Below, piece after piece: positions 43,161-53,974 of a stretch of DNA of 64,000 bases; position 1 is the stretch's first letter; every line of letters begins with the position of its first letter. The stretch is from the NCBI RefSeq assembly GCF_000247695.1, contig NW_004624747.1, positions 15,693,419 through 15,757,418 on the forward strand. Direction: 5' to 3'. The position numbers were made by a program, and so were the translations under genes. The notes beneath the pieces are model-generated. The model was not told where the DNA came from. It saw only the letters and a program-made list of their open reading frames with translations, and did no database searches. Origin of the DNA: Heterocephalus glaber. Its lineage: Eukaryota; Chordata; Mammalia; Rodentia; Bathyergidae.

Positions 43161-44350
43161 GTTAATATATTTTACATAGATTAAATGATCTGTATAAATA
43201 TAAATTTGATATTCAAACTGGACTTTTGAAAATTTAACTATTAAAATGCAAAAAAAGAGAGTCATCCCTGTCACATCTAAAAGCATCGTATTTTCCTTCA
43301 CATTTGGGAAATGGGGCTTCTGTTGCCGACTCACTCATGCCCAATCTGTGCCAGGGTCTGGCTGATTAACGTTGGACGTAGGGAGTGCTCCCACCAGAAA
43401 TGACAGCTGTAGCCCTTGGTCAAGGAACAGAGCAGATTCTCCACAAATATCCTTTTGGTGTGAGCTGTAACAGGACTTTGCTTTTCCTGATTGCCTCTGG
43501 GTAGTGGAGTCAAGGTTCTGGAAGTGCTGCCAGAGCCCCAAACATTGTGGCACTCCTTGATTTAGAAAAGAGTCTTGCTTGGAGGTCCTATGGTAGGGTC
43601 GTCAGATCCTGCTGACGACAGAGGACTGAAATGGCCCTGCTTGAGAATTGGAACAGCTCAGAGATTGCAATTCTGTGTGAGAGTAGCAGGCACTTTTTCC
43701 CCTTTGGGGAAGCCGTTGCTGGGTTAGCTCTTCCTGGGATGGGACGGGGTGTGCTTCTGCCGGTCTCCATGCTGTGGGGAGCCTGTCTGTTTCAGCCCGG
43801 GCATCTCCTCCCAGCTGGGCCAGACACTGCAGGAGCTGCTAACAAGATATGGGGTTTGGCTGGGTGCAGGCTTTTGAGTTCAAGGGGACTCAAATCCACC
43901 CTTGAGAAAACTGAGAGCAAAGGGGTCAGGTGGGCTAGCAGCTCCGGTTAATGCAAAGCCCAGCAAGCTCTTGGTGCAAAGACTAAGCATCAGCTTGAGG
44001 CATCCTCCAGTGGCCTTTGTAACAAAGCCTGGGAAGTGGTGTTGATCTACAGCCTTCTGAGTGCGAAGCCACTTCCCAGACCTCGGCTGAGGGAGACAGT
44101 GGGGAGAGCCTGTGCAAGTGTCCTGAATAGGATGAGAATTTGTCATCAAGGACCAGGAAGATGCCCAAGCAGCTAGAATCAGAGAATGATGGGAGGTGGT
44201 ACCACAATGTGGGGGTAGTTCCAGAAGGTCCTGTGAAGCTTTTATAGACCAAGAAAGGGAGAAGAGTGGGAAATCCTGGGCAGGGTATAAACAGGGGAGT
44301 GCAATTATACAATGTATACTTTTTAAACCTCCCTTTTATTGCTGGGTGGA
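43161..44350. other. Unique intron sequence
   Basis: No repeat recognised. Conflicting open frames on both strands at 43631-43951 and 43983-44357 lack support. Confidence 0.4.
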
Positions 44351-44354
44351 GATA

Positions 44355-44725
44355 CATTGTAAAGAATTAAAAGTGGATCCGGTTTATTCAACCATCAAAA
44401 AGAATGAAGTGCTGTTACATGCTAGAACATGGGTGAACCTCAGAAACATTATGCCAAGAGAAAGAAGCCAGACGCAAAATTTCACACACGATACAATTCC
44501 ATCTACATGAATTACCCAGTGAGCAGTCCACGAGGGCAGAGCAGATTGGTTGCTGCCGGGGGCTGGAGGGGAGGGGAGGGGAATGGGAGAGAGTAATTAA
44601 TGGGAAACAGGTTTCTTTTGGAGAGTCGCACCTGTTTGGAACAAGATGGAAATTATGGTGGCCCAACATGTGCATATACATAATGCCGTGAAATTGTTTG
44701 CTTTAGAGTGGTTAATGTTCTATAC
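44355..44725 (+). mobile_element. Old L1M 3' end
   Basis: GAATGAAGTGCTGTTACATG, CATTATGCCAAGAGAAAGAA, GCCAGACGCAAAATTTCAC, GGTTGCTGCCGGGGGCTGG and TAATTAATGGGAAACAGG are in L1M order. Confidence 0.75.
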
Positions 44726-45480
44726 AGATGTAACAAAAAGAGAAAAGGGAAATTTTTTAAACATGAAAGAAGGAAGAAGAAAGTGGGTTTGAGACCCCAG
44801 GGAGGGGCACAGTGGCTCAGGTGAAGAAGGAAGGGAGGAAGGTGGCTTGGTCCAAACCAAAGGGCTAGGGATGGTGAGTAAAGAACCGATTGAAAGATGT
44901 AAGGGACACCGGGAAAGTGGGGAGGTTTCTAGATTTCCACACTGGAACAGCCCAGCTGTACTCGGTAGAGCAAGTGCCTTCCCTAAGCACAGATTCTGAC
45001 TCCAGCACTGGGTGTCTTTCCCTAACATGGATGGCTGCCGCCTGTGCTTCCTGCCTGGCGAGGGAGCCCTGAATTCCTGCCCCATCCAGAAAGCACCATG
45101 GCCCACTGAGGGCAGGGATGGAGTGGCCCCTTCCAGCATTTGTGGCACCATATTTCATTGCTTTTGCCAGAATTGGCCCCATTTCCAGATCTATGTGATA
45201 GATATCTAGTACTCTGCAAAGATCATAGATGTGTATTTTAATTGCATCTACAGAATATACTGCAAAATACCCACCGAATCTTAATGCACAGGGTCATTGG
45301 ACTCAGTCACTTGGGTCTGTTTTTCCCCCTCTGGCTGTTCTTAGTAAGGAGGGTAGACGGTGAAGGTGAATTCCACATCACGTCTGGGACCACTTCCTTG
45401 GTTAGGAGGGTACATGATTTTCTTCCACTCTGCTGTGGTCAAGTTGTCACTCATCTTCCCTCTTCCTTTCTCTCCTGCCT
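44726..45480. other. Unique intron sequence
   Basis: No repeat recognised. Open frames on both strands overlap. No exon is supported. Confidence 0.4.
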
Positions 45481-45484
45481 TCTC

Positions 45485-45745
45485 TTCTTTATTGATCTTT
45501 CCATCCTACAATATTCTCCTCTTTCATTCCATCCATCCATCCATCCATCCATCCCACCCACTCTCCTATCCATTTATACACCCACTTGTCCATCCCTACA
45601 CCCACCTGTCCATCCATCCTTCCATCCACCTTCCTTTCTTTATTCCTTTCTTCCCTCTCTCCTCTCATTTCTTTGCCCTCCCCCCCTTCCTCCCCTCCCT
45701 TCCCATCTCCTCTCCTTTCTTCCATCTAACATTTCTCTCCCTATA
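45485..45745. repeat. (ATCC)n and C/T-rich low-complexity tract
   Basis: Perfect and imperfect ATCC units run at 45527-45625, then near-pure pyrimidine sequence to 45745. This composition keeps a 226-codon frame open (45242-45922). The frame is serine/proline/leucine-rich and judged an artefact. Confidence 0.85.
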
Positions 45746-46074
45746 CCCCTTCCTGTTTCCATCTGTGGCCATGACCTGGTAAACACTTCACCTCTCGGAA
45801 GCCACTGGGCTTTTGCTAAACTTGGACTTCGCTCTTGCTGTGGGTCCCCCCAAAATCACTGCTGGTTGGTTCAGTGTCTCGGGGCTCCCAGCAGTGTTTG
45901 GGAGATGCTAATGGGCTCATGAACAGAGGGTCTGGCTGTATCCTCCTCACTGGCCCTGGGATGGTGGGTTGAGGGAGTAGCCAGGCGTGTCAGGTGAAGA
46001 ACAATTCTGTGTCAGTGTTCCACTTCTTCAAGGCCATTTCCAATAGCTATGTGGACACTGATTTAACCTGGTCA

Positions 46075-46295
46075 CAGTGATGCTAACAATGGGCAACAGC
46101 ACGCTATGCTTGCTCCAAGCCAAATGTGTTATCTCCCAGATTCTCAAGAGCAGTCTCAGTGCTTTCCCCAATGTCCAGATAAGAAAACTGAGGCTCAGGG
46201 AAGGGATCATTTTCCTGAGGTCACAATCAGGACTGGAATCCTTCTCTCCCTGGCCCCCAAGCCTGTGAGTTGAGCCACTACACCACGCTGACTCT
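46075..46295 (-). mobile_element. MIR SINE, reverse
   Basis: GATAAGAAAACTGAGGCTCA, GGGATCATTTTCCTGAGGTC, AGGACTGGAATCCTTCTCTC and GAGCCACTACACCACGCTG fit a reversed MIR well. Confidence 0.8.
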
Positions 46296-46626
46296 TCCCC
46301 ACTAGCCAGTCGAGTACAATGAGATGCGCCCTACTGTTTCGCTCTCCTCTCCAGCCCTGGGCAGGGCAGAGGCAGCCGCTGCTGTGACAGGAGCACCTGT
46401 CTGGTCCCTGCTGCGCATCCCCAGGGAGATAATGGGCAGGGGTGGCAGCCTCAGCGCTGCGAGGGGTCGACTCGGCAGGCCCATGGGGTTCCTGCCAGCC
46501 GAGGAGCTGCAGCCTCCCGGAGAGCGTGACTTTTAGGCTGCGTGTGTGGGAGGCCTTTGGGTCTTAATTGAACAGCTTCCCTGGGCTCTCAGTCCAGGAT
46601 AGACGGTTTGCAAGGAGGCCCTGCTG

Positions 46627-46645
46627 TGACCACCAGAGGGCGCAG
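46627..46645 (+). promoter_or_regulatory. Strong CTCF-type motif
   Basis: TGACCACCAGAGGGCGCAG contains the complete CTCF core CCACCAGAGGGCGC, within a short C+G-richer, repeat-free stretch (46320-46680). It is 2.5 kb upstream of the KSR2 exon, in the same direction as the gene. CTCF is the main vertebrate insulator and loop-anchor protein. Occupancy is inferred only. Confidence 0.65.
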
Positions 46646-46711
46646 CTCCCGACTCGCCTGGATGAGCTTTTGTGGCGGTGGTTGGGTAGCTGAGATTAGT
46701 TTGGGGTGTGG

Positions 46712-46950
46712 TTTTGTTTGTTTCTATTTGTTTGTTTTCGTTTTTGTTTTTGGTGTTGGGGGTTGAGCCCAGGGCCTTCACACTGAGCAACATCTTCAGC
46801 CCTTAAAAACAATCAAAAAATGTTTTTGAATATTGAGGTACAGTCTTACAAAGTTACAAAATTGCTCAGGCCTGGCTCAAACTTGCAATCTTCCTGGGTC
46901 AGCCTCACAGAGTACTGGGATCACAGGCATGCACCACCATGCTGGGCTGG
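46712..46950 (-). mobile_element. B1-dID composite SINE, reverse
   Basis: A T/G-rich start (46712-46752) precedes the ID part GGGGGTTGAGCCCAGGGCC, ending CATCTTCAGCCC. The B1 part follows: AGGTACAGTCTTACAAAG, CTCAGGCCTGGCTCAAACTT, GTACTGGGATCACAGGCATG, CACCACCATGCTGGGC. Confidence 0.82.
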
Positions 46951-47169
46951 GAACACTCTTAAACTGGCTGCTTGGAAGAGGAGACATATTTTCACATGGG
47001 TTTAAGAAATGCATTTGATTTAAGTCTTGCCAACCAGGGGCCTGAGGGATCCAACCGTGGAAACCACCTGCTTCTAGCCCTCAGCCTGCAGAGGAAAAGG
47101 GAAGCCAAAGAGTTAGAACACAGTGTGATCCATGCCACTGTCTCTACCCACAGTGGCCATTTAAGAAGC

Positions 47170-47780
47170 ATTTCATAAGCAGCTACTACAGGCCACCTCT
47201 GACCTAGCTGCCAGGATAGAAAAATGAATAATAGAGACGTTGTTCTCAAAGAGCTACAGTCCACTTCGGCAAGAACACCACAGCTGAGTGGTCAAAGACA
47301 AGTAGGGATTAACCAGGCAAAGAAGGGGAGAGGCTCCCAGTGGTGGAAGATCAGGGTGTTAGTGGGGTGGGGTAACAGATATTGGGTACCATGTTAGGAA
47401 GCTTGATTCTTACCCAGAATGGGATGGAGGAGCAGGTAGTAAGAGAGTGAGGTGAGGGAAATAAGTTAATTCAGTGAGGGAGGACAGGAAATTACAAGTG
47501 TGCTAACTTCTGAACTGGACCAGGGAATGTGTAGGAATTCTGCAGACTAAGAAAGGAGGCAGTGGAAACTTTCCACATGAGGCCATTTTGCTACCCACTT
47601 TGCTTCTTTTCTCAATGACATTTTCCTTTTAGTTACTCAAAGCTGACAGGGCTGAGAGATAGAAAGAGAAGGGAAATGGAAATATCTATGTGGTATCGGG
47701 AGTGGTTTTAGTGAAAGGCCCTAAGACAAGAGGTGGATGAAGCTAGAGTGAAGATTCCAGGATCGGCTATTGTTCAGGCT
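47170..47780 (-). mobile_element. L2-like fragment, reverse, diverged
   Basis: GCAGCTACTACAGGCCACCT, CCAGGATAGAAAAATGAATA, CTCAAAGAGCTACAGTCC and GGCCCTAAGACAAGAGGTGG suggest reversed L2 with gaps. It is the least certain of the L2 calls. Confidence 0.4.
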
Positions 47781-47977
47781 TGAGCGTATCTAGTCCCAGG
47801 CTCCCTGGGACACCTGGGCTCAGGGTGGATGGCGGCCTGGGGTAGGGGTTGATGTGGAGGGTCTGTTTCGGATGCAGTTGAGAGATGCACCCTGAGCTGC
47901 CTTCACTTCATCCCTTCCCTTCTTGTGTCTTCAGCGTCCTCATCCGTGGAGAAGGGAATGACAATAGCATCTTCCTC

Positions 47978-48485
47978 CTGTGTTAGTCAGATTTTTGTTG
48001 CTGTGACTAAACACCTAAAAACAAAAACCAAAAAAAACTTAAAGGAGGAAAGGTTGATTTTGCTCTTGGCTTTAGAAGGTTCAGTCCATGGTCAGCTGGC
48101 TCCATTGCTTTAGGCCTGAGGTGAGGCAGAAACATCATGGCCGAAGGGCATGGCAGGGGAAGTCGCTTTTGTCTTGGCTGCTGGGAAGCAGAGAAAGAGC
48201 TGAGGAAGCCAGAGGGGAAGGGGCTAGAAGCAAACATGGCCCTTGAGGTCATAACCCCTGACCCACTCTCTTCAGCTAGACCCCACCTACTAGGTTTTCA
48301 TCACCTTCCAGTAATGCCACCACATTATGACTCCATTCATCAGTAGATTTATCCACTGATGAAATTAGAGCCCTAGTGATCCAGTCATTTCCTGAATGCC
48401 CCATCCCTGCACACTGCTGTATTGGGGATGGAGCCTTTAACACTTGAGGCTTTGGCGGACTTAGCATATCCAAACCCTAGCAGTT
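47978..48485 (+). mobile_element. MaLR-type LTR, full length
   Basis: TGTGTTAGTCAGATTTTTGT, TTAAAGGAGGAAAGGTTG, AGGCAGAAACATCATGGCC, TTCATCAGTAGATTTATCC, CCTTTAACACTTGAGGC and CATATCCAAACCCTAGCAG run end to end. It is the closest LTR upstream of the exon (about 0.7 kb). Confidence 0.8.
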
Positions 48486-49143
48486 GCTGTGATGTTTGAA
48501 TGAGATCACACATGCAAAGCCTTTAATTCAGTCCCTGGGTCTTGGTCTGTGCTGAAATCAAAGTAGCAATGATAGTAGCTGTTGTTGGAATTGTTATTAA
48601 CGTCATGATTAATCCTCATGTTTGGTAAAGTGAGAAGGCTTTAAAATGTCTATGTTTTCTGCTTAAGATTCTGGAACTGCCCTATCTTAGTTTCAGATCA
48701 AAGTTAATCAGCACCTGGCTGGAATCTGTTTTTAGTGTTTCCTCCTCATCTGCTTCTCAGTGTGAAGAGTCCTATTGGAAATCAAAGAACTGCATCTTCT
48801 AATTATCTGTTTGCAAGAAAGATGGTCAGGAAAAAAATAAATTCAAATGGAATCCTAAAAACTGATATTTTTATTTCAGGGACTGAATTATTTCAGTAGC
48901 TGAACTTGATGCTGCTTTTCTGGAGCTTTTTCAGAGTTTTTCCAGGGAACTGGGTGGGACTTGTGTTTGCTTTTACTCCATGGTAGCACGGGCTTTTCAG
49001 AGGGGCAGAGGGCACTAGGCAAAGTCCCTCCACTTACCACCTCTTTACCTAAAAGGTTGTGGCCCTTCTAGTTCCTCCCTGTGGGCTGTAGACCCTGCAG
49101 TGGGAGATTCATGCTGGGTCTCATTCTGTGCACATCTGGATAT
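48486..49143. other. Intron end, mostly unique
   Basis: A MIR-like stretch lies at about 48490-48610. The remainder is unique sequence leading to the splice acceptor. A plausible branch-point word, CTCAT at 49120-49124, lies 55 bases before the acceptor; this is only a candidate. Confidence 0.45.
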
Positions 49144-49179
49144 ATCTCTCCTTTTCTCCCATTTCTGTCCCCCTTTCAG
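49144..49179 (+). promoter_or_regulatory. KSR2: Splice acceptor with polypyrimidine tract
   Basis: A C/T-rich run (49146-49177) ends in CAG at 49177-49179, directly before the exon. A second AG two bases later (49180-49181) would break the frame and is less likely to be used. Confidence 0.85.
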
Positions 49180-49364
49180 AGCCAAGAAGAAGAGCAAACC
49201 CTTGAACCTCAAGATCCACAGCAGTGTGGGCAGCTGTGAGAACATCCCTTCTCAGCAGCGCTCGCCGCTGCTGTCCGAGCGCTCCCTGCGCTCCTTCTTC
49301 GTGGGACATGCACCTTTCCTGCCCTCCACCCCACCTGTCCACAGCGAGGCCAACTTCTCTGCAA
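49180..49364 (+). CDS. KSR2: KSR2 internal exon (kinase suppressor of Ras 2), partial gene
   Basis: KSR2 is a cytoplasmic scaffold and pseudokinase that brings RAF, MEK and ERK together downstream of Ras; it is linked to energy balance and AMPK and is a calcineurin partner. The exon gives 61 complete codons, from AKKKSKPLNLKIHSS through SVGSCENIPSQQRSP and SERSLRSFFVGHAPF to STPPVHSEANFSA. This matches the remembered mammalian KSR2 linker between the N-terminal conserved regions and the C1 (cysteine-rich) domain. KSR1 lacks this KKKSKPLNL segment, so KSR2 is the better name. A single base starts the exon (completing a lysine codon) and a single A ends it (probably starting an asparagine codon). 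The length, 185 bp, is not a multiple of three, so skipping would shift the frame. The segment is basic at first, then serine- and proline-rich, likely disordered, with proline-directed phospho-site candidates (RSP, STPP). One residue appears to differ from human (HSEAN versus HTEAN). Identity is from memory, not a search. Confidence 0.93.
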
Positions 49365-49370
49365 GTAAGT
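49362..49370 (+). promoter_or_regulatory. KSR2: Splice donor GTAAGT
   Basis: CAAGTAAGT places a consensus GTAAGT at 49365-49370 right after the exon's last base. Confidence 0.88.
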
Positions 49371-50185
49371 CGCTGCCATCGGGCTGCCCTGGGTAGGGGC
49401 AGTGGCTGCTACGTTGCCTCCTCAGCACCATCCGGGCCTGTGCCAGGTGCAAACTCTCCTCTTTGTCTTACTGCCTGTGAAATGCTCCCCGATCCAGTCA
49501 CGGTTTGGAAGGGGGTATAATTGGCTCTCGGGAGGTTGACAGCTGTTGTCCTTAGCCCCCAGGTTCTGCTCTTTGGCCTGCAGGTGCGAGGGGATGACAG
49601 AAGCAAGCGAGCTTGCTGGAGGCACTAAAGGAAACATCACCCTTTCCTCTCCCTCCTCCCCACGTCTTTCAGCTGCTCACTTATAGGATTTTTTTCTAGG
49701 CCACTGTGAATGAAGCGTCTGTGCTGAAATTTTGTATTTCCTCTTCACTTGGGTCAACATGTCTAACCTTTACATCGCAAAGATGTATTTGGGTTTAAAC
49801 CGGGCTGAGTGTGGCCCGGGGTGGTTTATATTCTGCTCTCACGAATTTCTGCCGGAGACAGAGTAGTTATTACAGAGCGGAAAGGGAAGTTTCTGGTGAT
49901 CAAGGGCTGATGTTTCATTTCAAGGCTTTTCATCTTCTCTGCCCAGAGGCCCGTTTTGCTTAACTGGCACAGATGTGGTCAGAGGGGAGCCCCCCGAATA
50001 GGTCCCCCAGTCCTCCAGCCAAGACAGTGACTTTATTGATTGGTTGCTCAGGAAAAGGGAGGAGGCTGTTGTATTGCAGAGGAACTAACCCCTTCCCCTT
50101 AATACAGCCACAGGGTGCTTGTGTTGTGTTGCTGCTCTGATAAATGGGAAGAAATGCTTACAGAGCAAGAATAGCTGCTGATCGT
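49371..50185. other. Unique intron sequence
   Basis: No repeat recognised. An open frame continues past the donor to about 49396 and then ends. Confidence 0.45.
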
Positions 50186-50189
50186 CCAC

Positions 50190-50380
50190 ATGCACAACCG
50201 CCCTTAGTTCTTGCAACTATCACCTATGCAGATAAACTAGTCCTGTTGTACAATTGAGGAGACTGAGGCTTGGGGACAGCAGAGAACTCGCCCAAAGTCA
50301 CCATGGCTATGGAGTAGTTGAGCCAAGATTTGAGCCTGGTTCTTTCTAACGGAGAGTCAGCAAGCTTAGCCATTGGGCGT
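50190..50380 (-). mobile_element. MIR SINE, reverse
   Basis: ACAATTGAGGAGACTGAGGC, GAGAACTCGCCCAAAGTCAC and AGCCAAGATTTGAGCCTGG fit reversed MIR. Confidence 0.75.
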
Positions 50381-50950
50381 GAATTGATAGCCAAAATTTC
50401 TCCAATAGCCAGCAAGAATGCCTTTCTCTAAATGTGGGGGTTATTGGTCATTTTACCTAAGTGTTCTTAAGTATTTTTCAGGGAGGCCACAGACCACTGA
50501 GACTGTGACGAAACCTGTGAATTCCTTCCCTGGGAAAAGGCACATGTAATATCCAGCATGCAGCTAGATGGCTAGGCTGGGCCTGAATGCTGAACTTGGC
50601 TCAGTTCATAGAGTGAATAGTGTATGGACCATGTGCTGCAAGAGTCAGCTGAGGGCCTGGACCAGAAGGACCCGCGTAGACATCAGTGAGGAGAAGACCC
50701 AGAACCTGGTCTGTCTCTGTGCTCGGGGTACACAGGCCCTGACTCAAGCAAACTAAAATAGCACCCATGACACGCGTGTCAACAGCAGAAGGCCAATTTA
50801 TTAATTTATCAAGGGAAATCACTGTCAGAGAGAGCAGAGATGCTCCATGAGGTAGCCCTGTGTAGGAGCGGAGTGTGGCTGGATGGAGAGGACAAACAAA
50901 GCCGCGATGATGACAGATCACAGGTGTGGTGGCAACCAGGTGATCTCAGT
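50381..50950. other. Unique intron sequence
   Basis: No repeat recognised. Confidence 0.4.
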
Positions 50951-50954
50951 GTTG

Positions 50955-51105
50955 AGGCCAGGAGGGTGGCCCTGAAGTGTGACGCCTGGGTTCACACCTC
51001 ACTCTGCTACTTTTTCCAGCCGTGTGTCTCTGGCCTCGTGTGAGTCCAAAACCTCTCTGAGCCCCAACTTCCTCATCTGTAAAATGAGGATAATTATAGC
51101 TCATT
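50955..51105 (+). mobile_element. MIR SINE, 5' part (split by an LTR)
   Basis: GACGCCTGGGTTCACACCTC, ACTCTGCTACTTTTTCCAGC, CCTCTCTGAGCCCCAACTTC and CTCATCTGTAAAATGAGGAT are MIR. The element stops at an LTR and seems to resume near 51440. Confidence 0.8.
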
Positions 51106-51428
51106 ATATCAACCAGCTTTTTCATCATTTGGACCAAATACCTAACCTAAACAGCTTAAAGGAGGAGAGTTTTATTTTGGCTCAGTTTCAGAAGTTTTTG
51201 TCCATGGTCATCTGGCTCCAAGGCAGAAACATCATGGCGGAGTCTGGGCTTGGCGGAGGAAAGCTGCTCAACCCATGGCTTCCAGGAAGCAGAGAGCAGG
51301 GGAAGAAGCCAGAGAGGAAGGTTGTACCCCACAACCCACCCAGACACACCCAGAAATGTGCTTTACTGATCATTTGCTAGGTGTCTCCCATGCCAATCAA
51401 GTTGACAATCAAGATTAACCATCACAAC
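51106..51428 (+). mobile_element. MaLR-type LTR inserted in MIR
   Basis: AACCAGCTTTTTCATCATTT, GCTTAAAGGAGGAGAGTTT, AAGGCAGAAACATCATGGC and the truncated 3' end GACAATCAAGATTAACCATC match the LTR type at 40556. Confidence 0.72.
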
Positions 51429-51439
51429 CACATACGTAG

Positions 51440-51555
51440 TTGGGAAGATCAGCTAAGCCAGGGGTGCCAGGTGTGGTACAGCCTAACACAAGACACATTT
51501 ATTAACACACAAATGTTTAATAAATGGTAGCTGTACTACATTATTTATTAGTCAC
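51440..51555 (+). mobile_element. MIR 3' end, probably the same copy as 50955
   Basis: GGTGCCAGGTGTGGTACAGC and GTTTAATAAATGGTAGCTGT correspond to the MIR 3' end that is missing from 50955-51105. Confidence 0.5.
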
Positions 51556-52250
51556 TTTCCCTACTAATGTTTACCAGCTCTGCTGCCATGATTAATTCTG
51601 CACTACTGGGGCTCAGTGCCTCACAATTCACCCCATCCCTTGCCTCTTCCCTATGGCCTAAGTGTGCTTGGAATTTACCTTGGCAGAATGCTGGGTGGCT
51701 GCCTCCAGCAGCCATCTGTCCTCGGGCACCACCGTCCAAGGAGTGAATGTCACCCTGGTCTCCTTGAGGGAGTTGAGCCCTGCTCTGTACTTTAGTTTTG
51801 GCCAAAGACATCTCCTGTCTTCTTTAAACAAACAAACAAAAATCAGACTGTACATTTTGGTCCCCTTCCCAAAGGGGTTGCTTCCTCCACAACTTTTCTG
51901 CCCCTGTCCTATCTCCAGCTGAGAGAAGGGCTTGTCTGGTGGCCTGGGGGCAGCAGCAAAGACCTTCATTAAAAGCCAGCTTCCGGCATGGAGAGGCCCC
52001 ACAAGCACAATCATCTCTTATGTGCAAAGAGGTCTCCCAGAAAGAGTTCTGATCTCCCGGAAAAGAACAAGATAGCACTGGGCTCTCACTGGGAGAATGA
52101 GTGTGTAACCCAAGTATTAGCTGGTACCCCACGGGCCAGTCCCACTTCCATTGTTCCTAAGGAACAGCAGAAACTAGGCAGCCTGTTTCTTCTCTCTGTT
52201 GGAATCTCCTGGTCTCTGCCTGGCATGTCAGCTGCAGTGTCACAGTTCAG
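51556..52250. other. Unique intron sequence
   Basis: A short (AAAC)n lies near 51826-51842. Nothing else recognised. Confidence 0.4.
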
Positions 52251-52254
52251 ACTC

Positions 52255-52460
52255 ACAGCAGTCTGAGGCAGATGTCATTATTCCTGTTTTAAAGTTCAGG
52301 AAACTGAGCCTCAAAAGGTGTGGTCTTGTGCATGTGCTTTTGAATCCAGACGCAACTGTGTTCCATCTCAGCAGTGCAGCAAGCTTCTTTATCTGGGTCT
52401 CAGTTTCCCCAAATGTACAGTAGAGACTCCATGGTCCATAGGTGAGATACTCTGTGATTC
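52255..52460. mobile_element. MIR remnants
   Basis: A reversed MIR piece (TTTTAAAGTTCAGGAAACTG) at 52280-52320 is followed by a forward-looking piece (GGGTCTCAGTTTCCCCAAAT) at 52395-52430. Confidence 0.55.
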
Positions 52461-53110
52461 CTAGGTTCACTCCCTGAACGTTTCCTAGGAAAACCTTTGA
52501 CTCATTTAAGAAGGCTGGTTTTGGAAAGAACATAGCTGCTGGATGTTGGCTTCTCCTACATTGTCTTAATTCCCAGTCCTGTGCCACTCTGAAGTTAAGA
52601 AAACTCCCTGCTTTGGGGGTACAGTGCCAATCTCCCTTCTGCTGTCCCAGCCCAAGAGCTCCTGGGGCTGTATCCTTCTCAGGATGTATCTGTCTGTCCA
52701 CTTGTCACCATCAGCTCTGACTTTGGTCTGCTCTAGGAGGGGCAATGACATCATCCTGTTAGCCCCGATGGTGATGTCAGGAGGCAACACCAGGCATATC
52801 TGGCCATGCAGTGGCCAAGCCTCAGGGGGAGCAGCTACCTCCTGTGGGCCTCAAAGAAGACTTTATCTCCTTGGGACTTACCCTATGTCTGTGGTCCCAG
52901 GTTGACAAATAGGGGAAGGGTGGGAGTGACAGGAGGCTCTGCTGACGGGGGAACCATGGCTCCCCAAGGACTACAACCCTTCATATGGACTCAGTAGGGT
53001 ATGGACAAAACCCAGATATCAGACTCTTCTGTTCAGCCTGTAAGACTCACAAATGAATCTGCTCCCCAAGAAATAGAGAGCCACAAACTTATCTCTTCAT
53101 CCTTGCTCAA
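52461..53110. other. Unique intron sequence
   Basis: No repeat recognised. A 153-codon minus-strand frame (52240-52701) overlaps MIR remnants and is treated as chance. Confidence 0.4.
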
Positions 53111-53112
53111 GA

Positions 53113-53445
53113 CAGTTACTCCTTGATTTATGATGGGGGTTATGTTCCCCATAAACCCATCAAAAGTTGAAGTTACCATAACTAAAAATGCATTGAATAC
53201 ACCAAACCTACTGGACAGCCCAGCTTAGACTCACCTACCTTAAAGATGCTTGGAAAAGTTGCATTAGCCTACAGGTGGGCAAAACCATTGAGCACAAAGC
53301 TTATTTTACTATATCGTTGAATACCTCGTGTCACTTATTGAATAATATAGTAAGAATGAAAACCAGAATGGCTGTAGGAGCATACCACTGTAAAGTCCAG
53401 AGAAGTGTTGAAGTCCAATCATGAACCATCAGAAATCAAGGACTT
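53113..53445 (-). mobile_element. Tigger-type (Tc1/mariner) DNA transposon remnant
   Basis: CAGTTACTCCTTGATTTATG, CATAAACCCATCAAAAGTTG, AATGCATTGAATACACCAAA, TTAGCCTACAGGTGGGC and AGAATGGCTGTAGGAGC show the same order as at 13257. Confidence 0.75.
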
Positions 53446-53779
53446 TGGAATTTATTCTGGGATGCTTTGGGGTACACTGTGCTGTTTAGGTGGGGTCTGG
53501 TTGGATGTTCTCTACCCGTGCCCTTGCACGGACACTTGCTGGAGCAAGGGTGACCTCTGCAAGGTGAGGTCACAGCTGTGCACTTGTGGCTCTTTTTAGG
53601 GTATCTCTGGTCCCAGCTGACAGAGGTGAAGCTGTCTTTGAGAACCCTAAAAAAGCTGCTTCAGAATGAAAAAGTGTCACCCAGACGAGATGATCGTTAT
53701 CTGTCATTGTTCATTACCGTTTGCTGGAAGTGACTCCGGGTCTCTAGCAACTAAATGGATGCAGAAAACGCGAGAAATG

Positions 53780-53875
53780 CTACACTGGGCAAATCATTTA
53801 ACCCCCCCCCCCAGTGTGCTTTCCACCCCACAAGGATGTAGTGAGGATAAAATGAGGAATGCCTGTAAATTTCCA
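53780..53875 (+). mobile_element. MIR remnant with a C-run
   Basis: ACTGGGCAAATCATTTAACC is followed by a run of C bases, then AGGATGTAGTGAGGATAAAA. Confidence 0.6.
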
Positions 53876-53974
53876 CCCCGGAGGCTGGAGCTTAGAGCAG
53901 TGAGTCTCAATAAAGGGTGGTTCGGGGGCTATTATTGTATGTTACGAGATGGGGTGGCTTGCAACAATGCTGAA

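Larger units (their letters stand above)
1..49179 (+). other. KSR2: KSR2 intron, 3' part (upstream of the exon)
   Basis: Everything left of the single exon reads as intron: interspersed repeats and unique sequence, with no other splice-flanked frame that I could recognise. The preceding KSR2 exon, which in mammals ends in a histidine-threonine-proline-lysine segment, was looked for and not seen, so the intron starts outside the window. This is an inference from exon identity and strand. Confidence 0.75.

Noticed and set aside
45242..45922. 226-codon Ser/Pro/Leu-rich open frame
   Set aside because: Created by ATCC and pyrimidine-rich low-complexity sequence.
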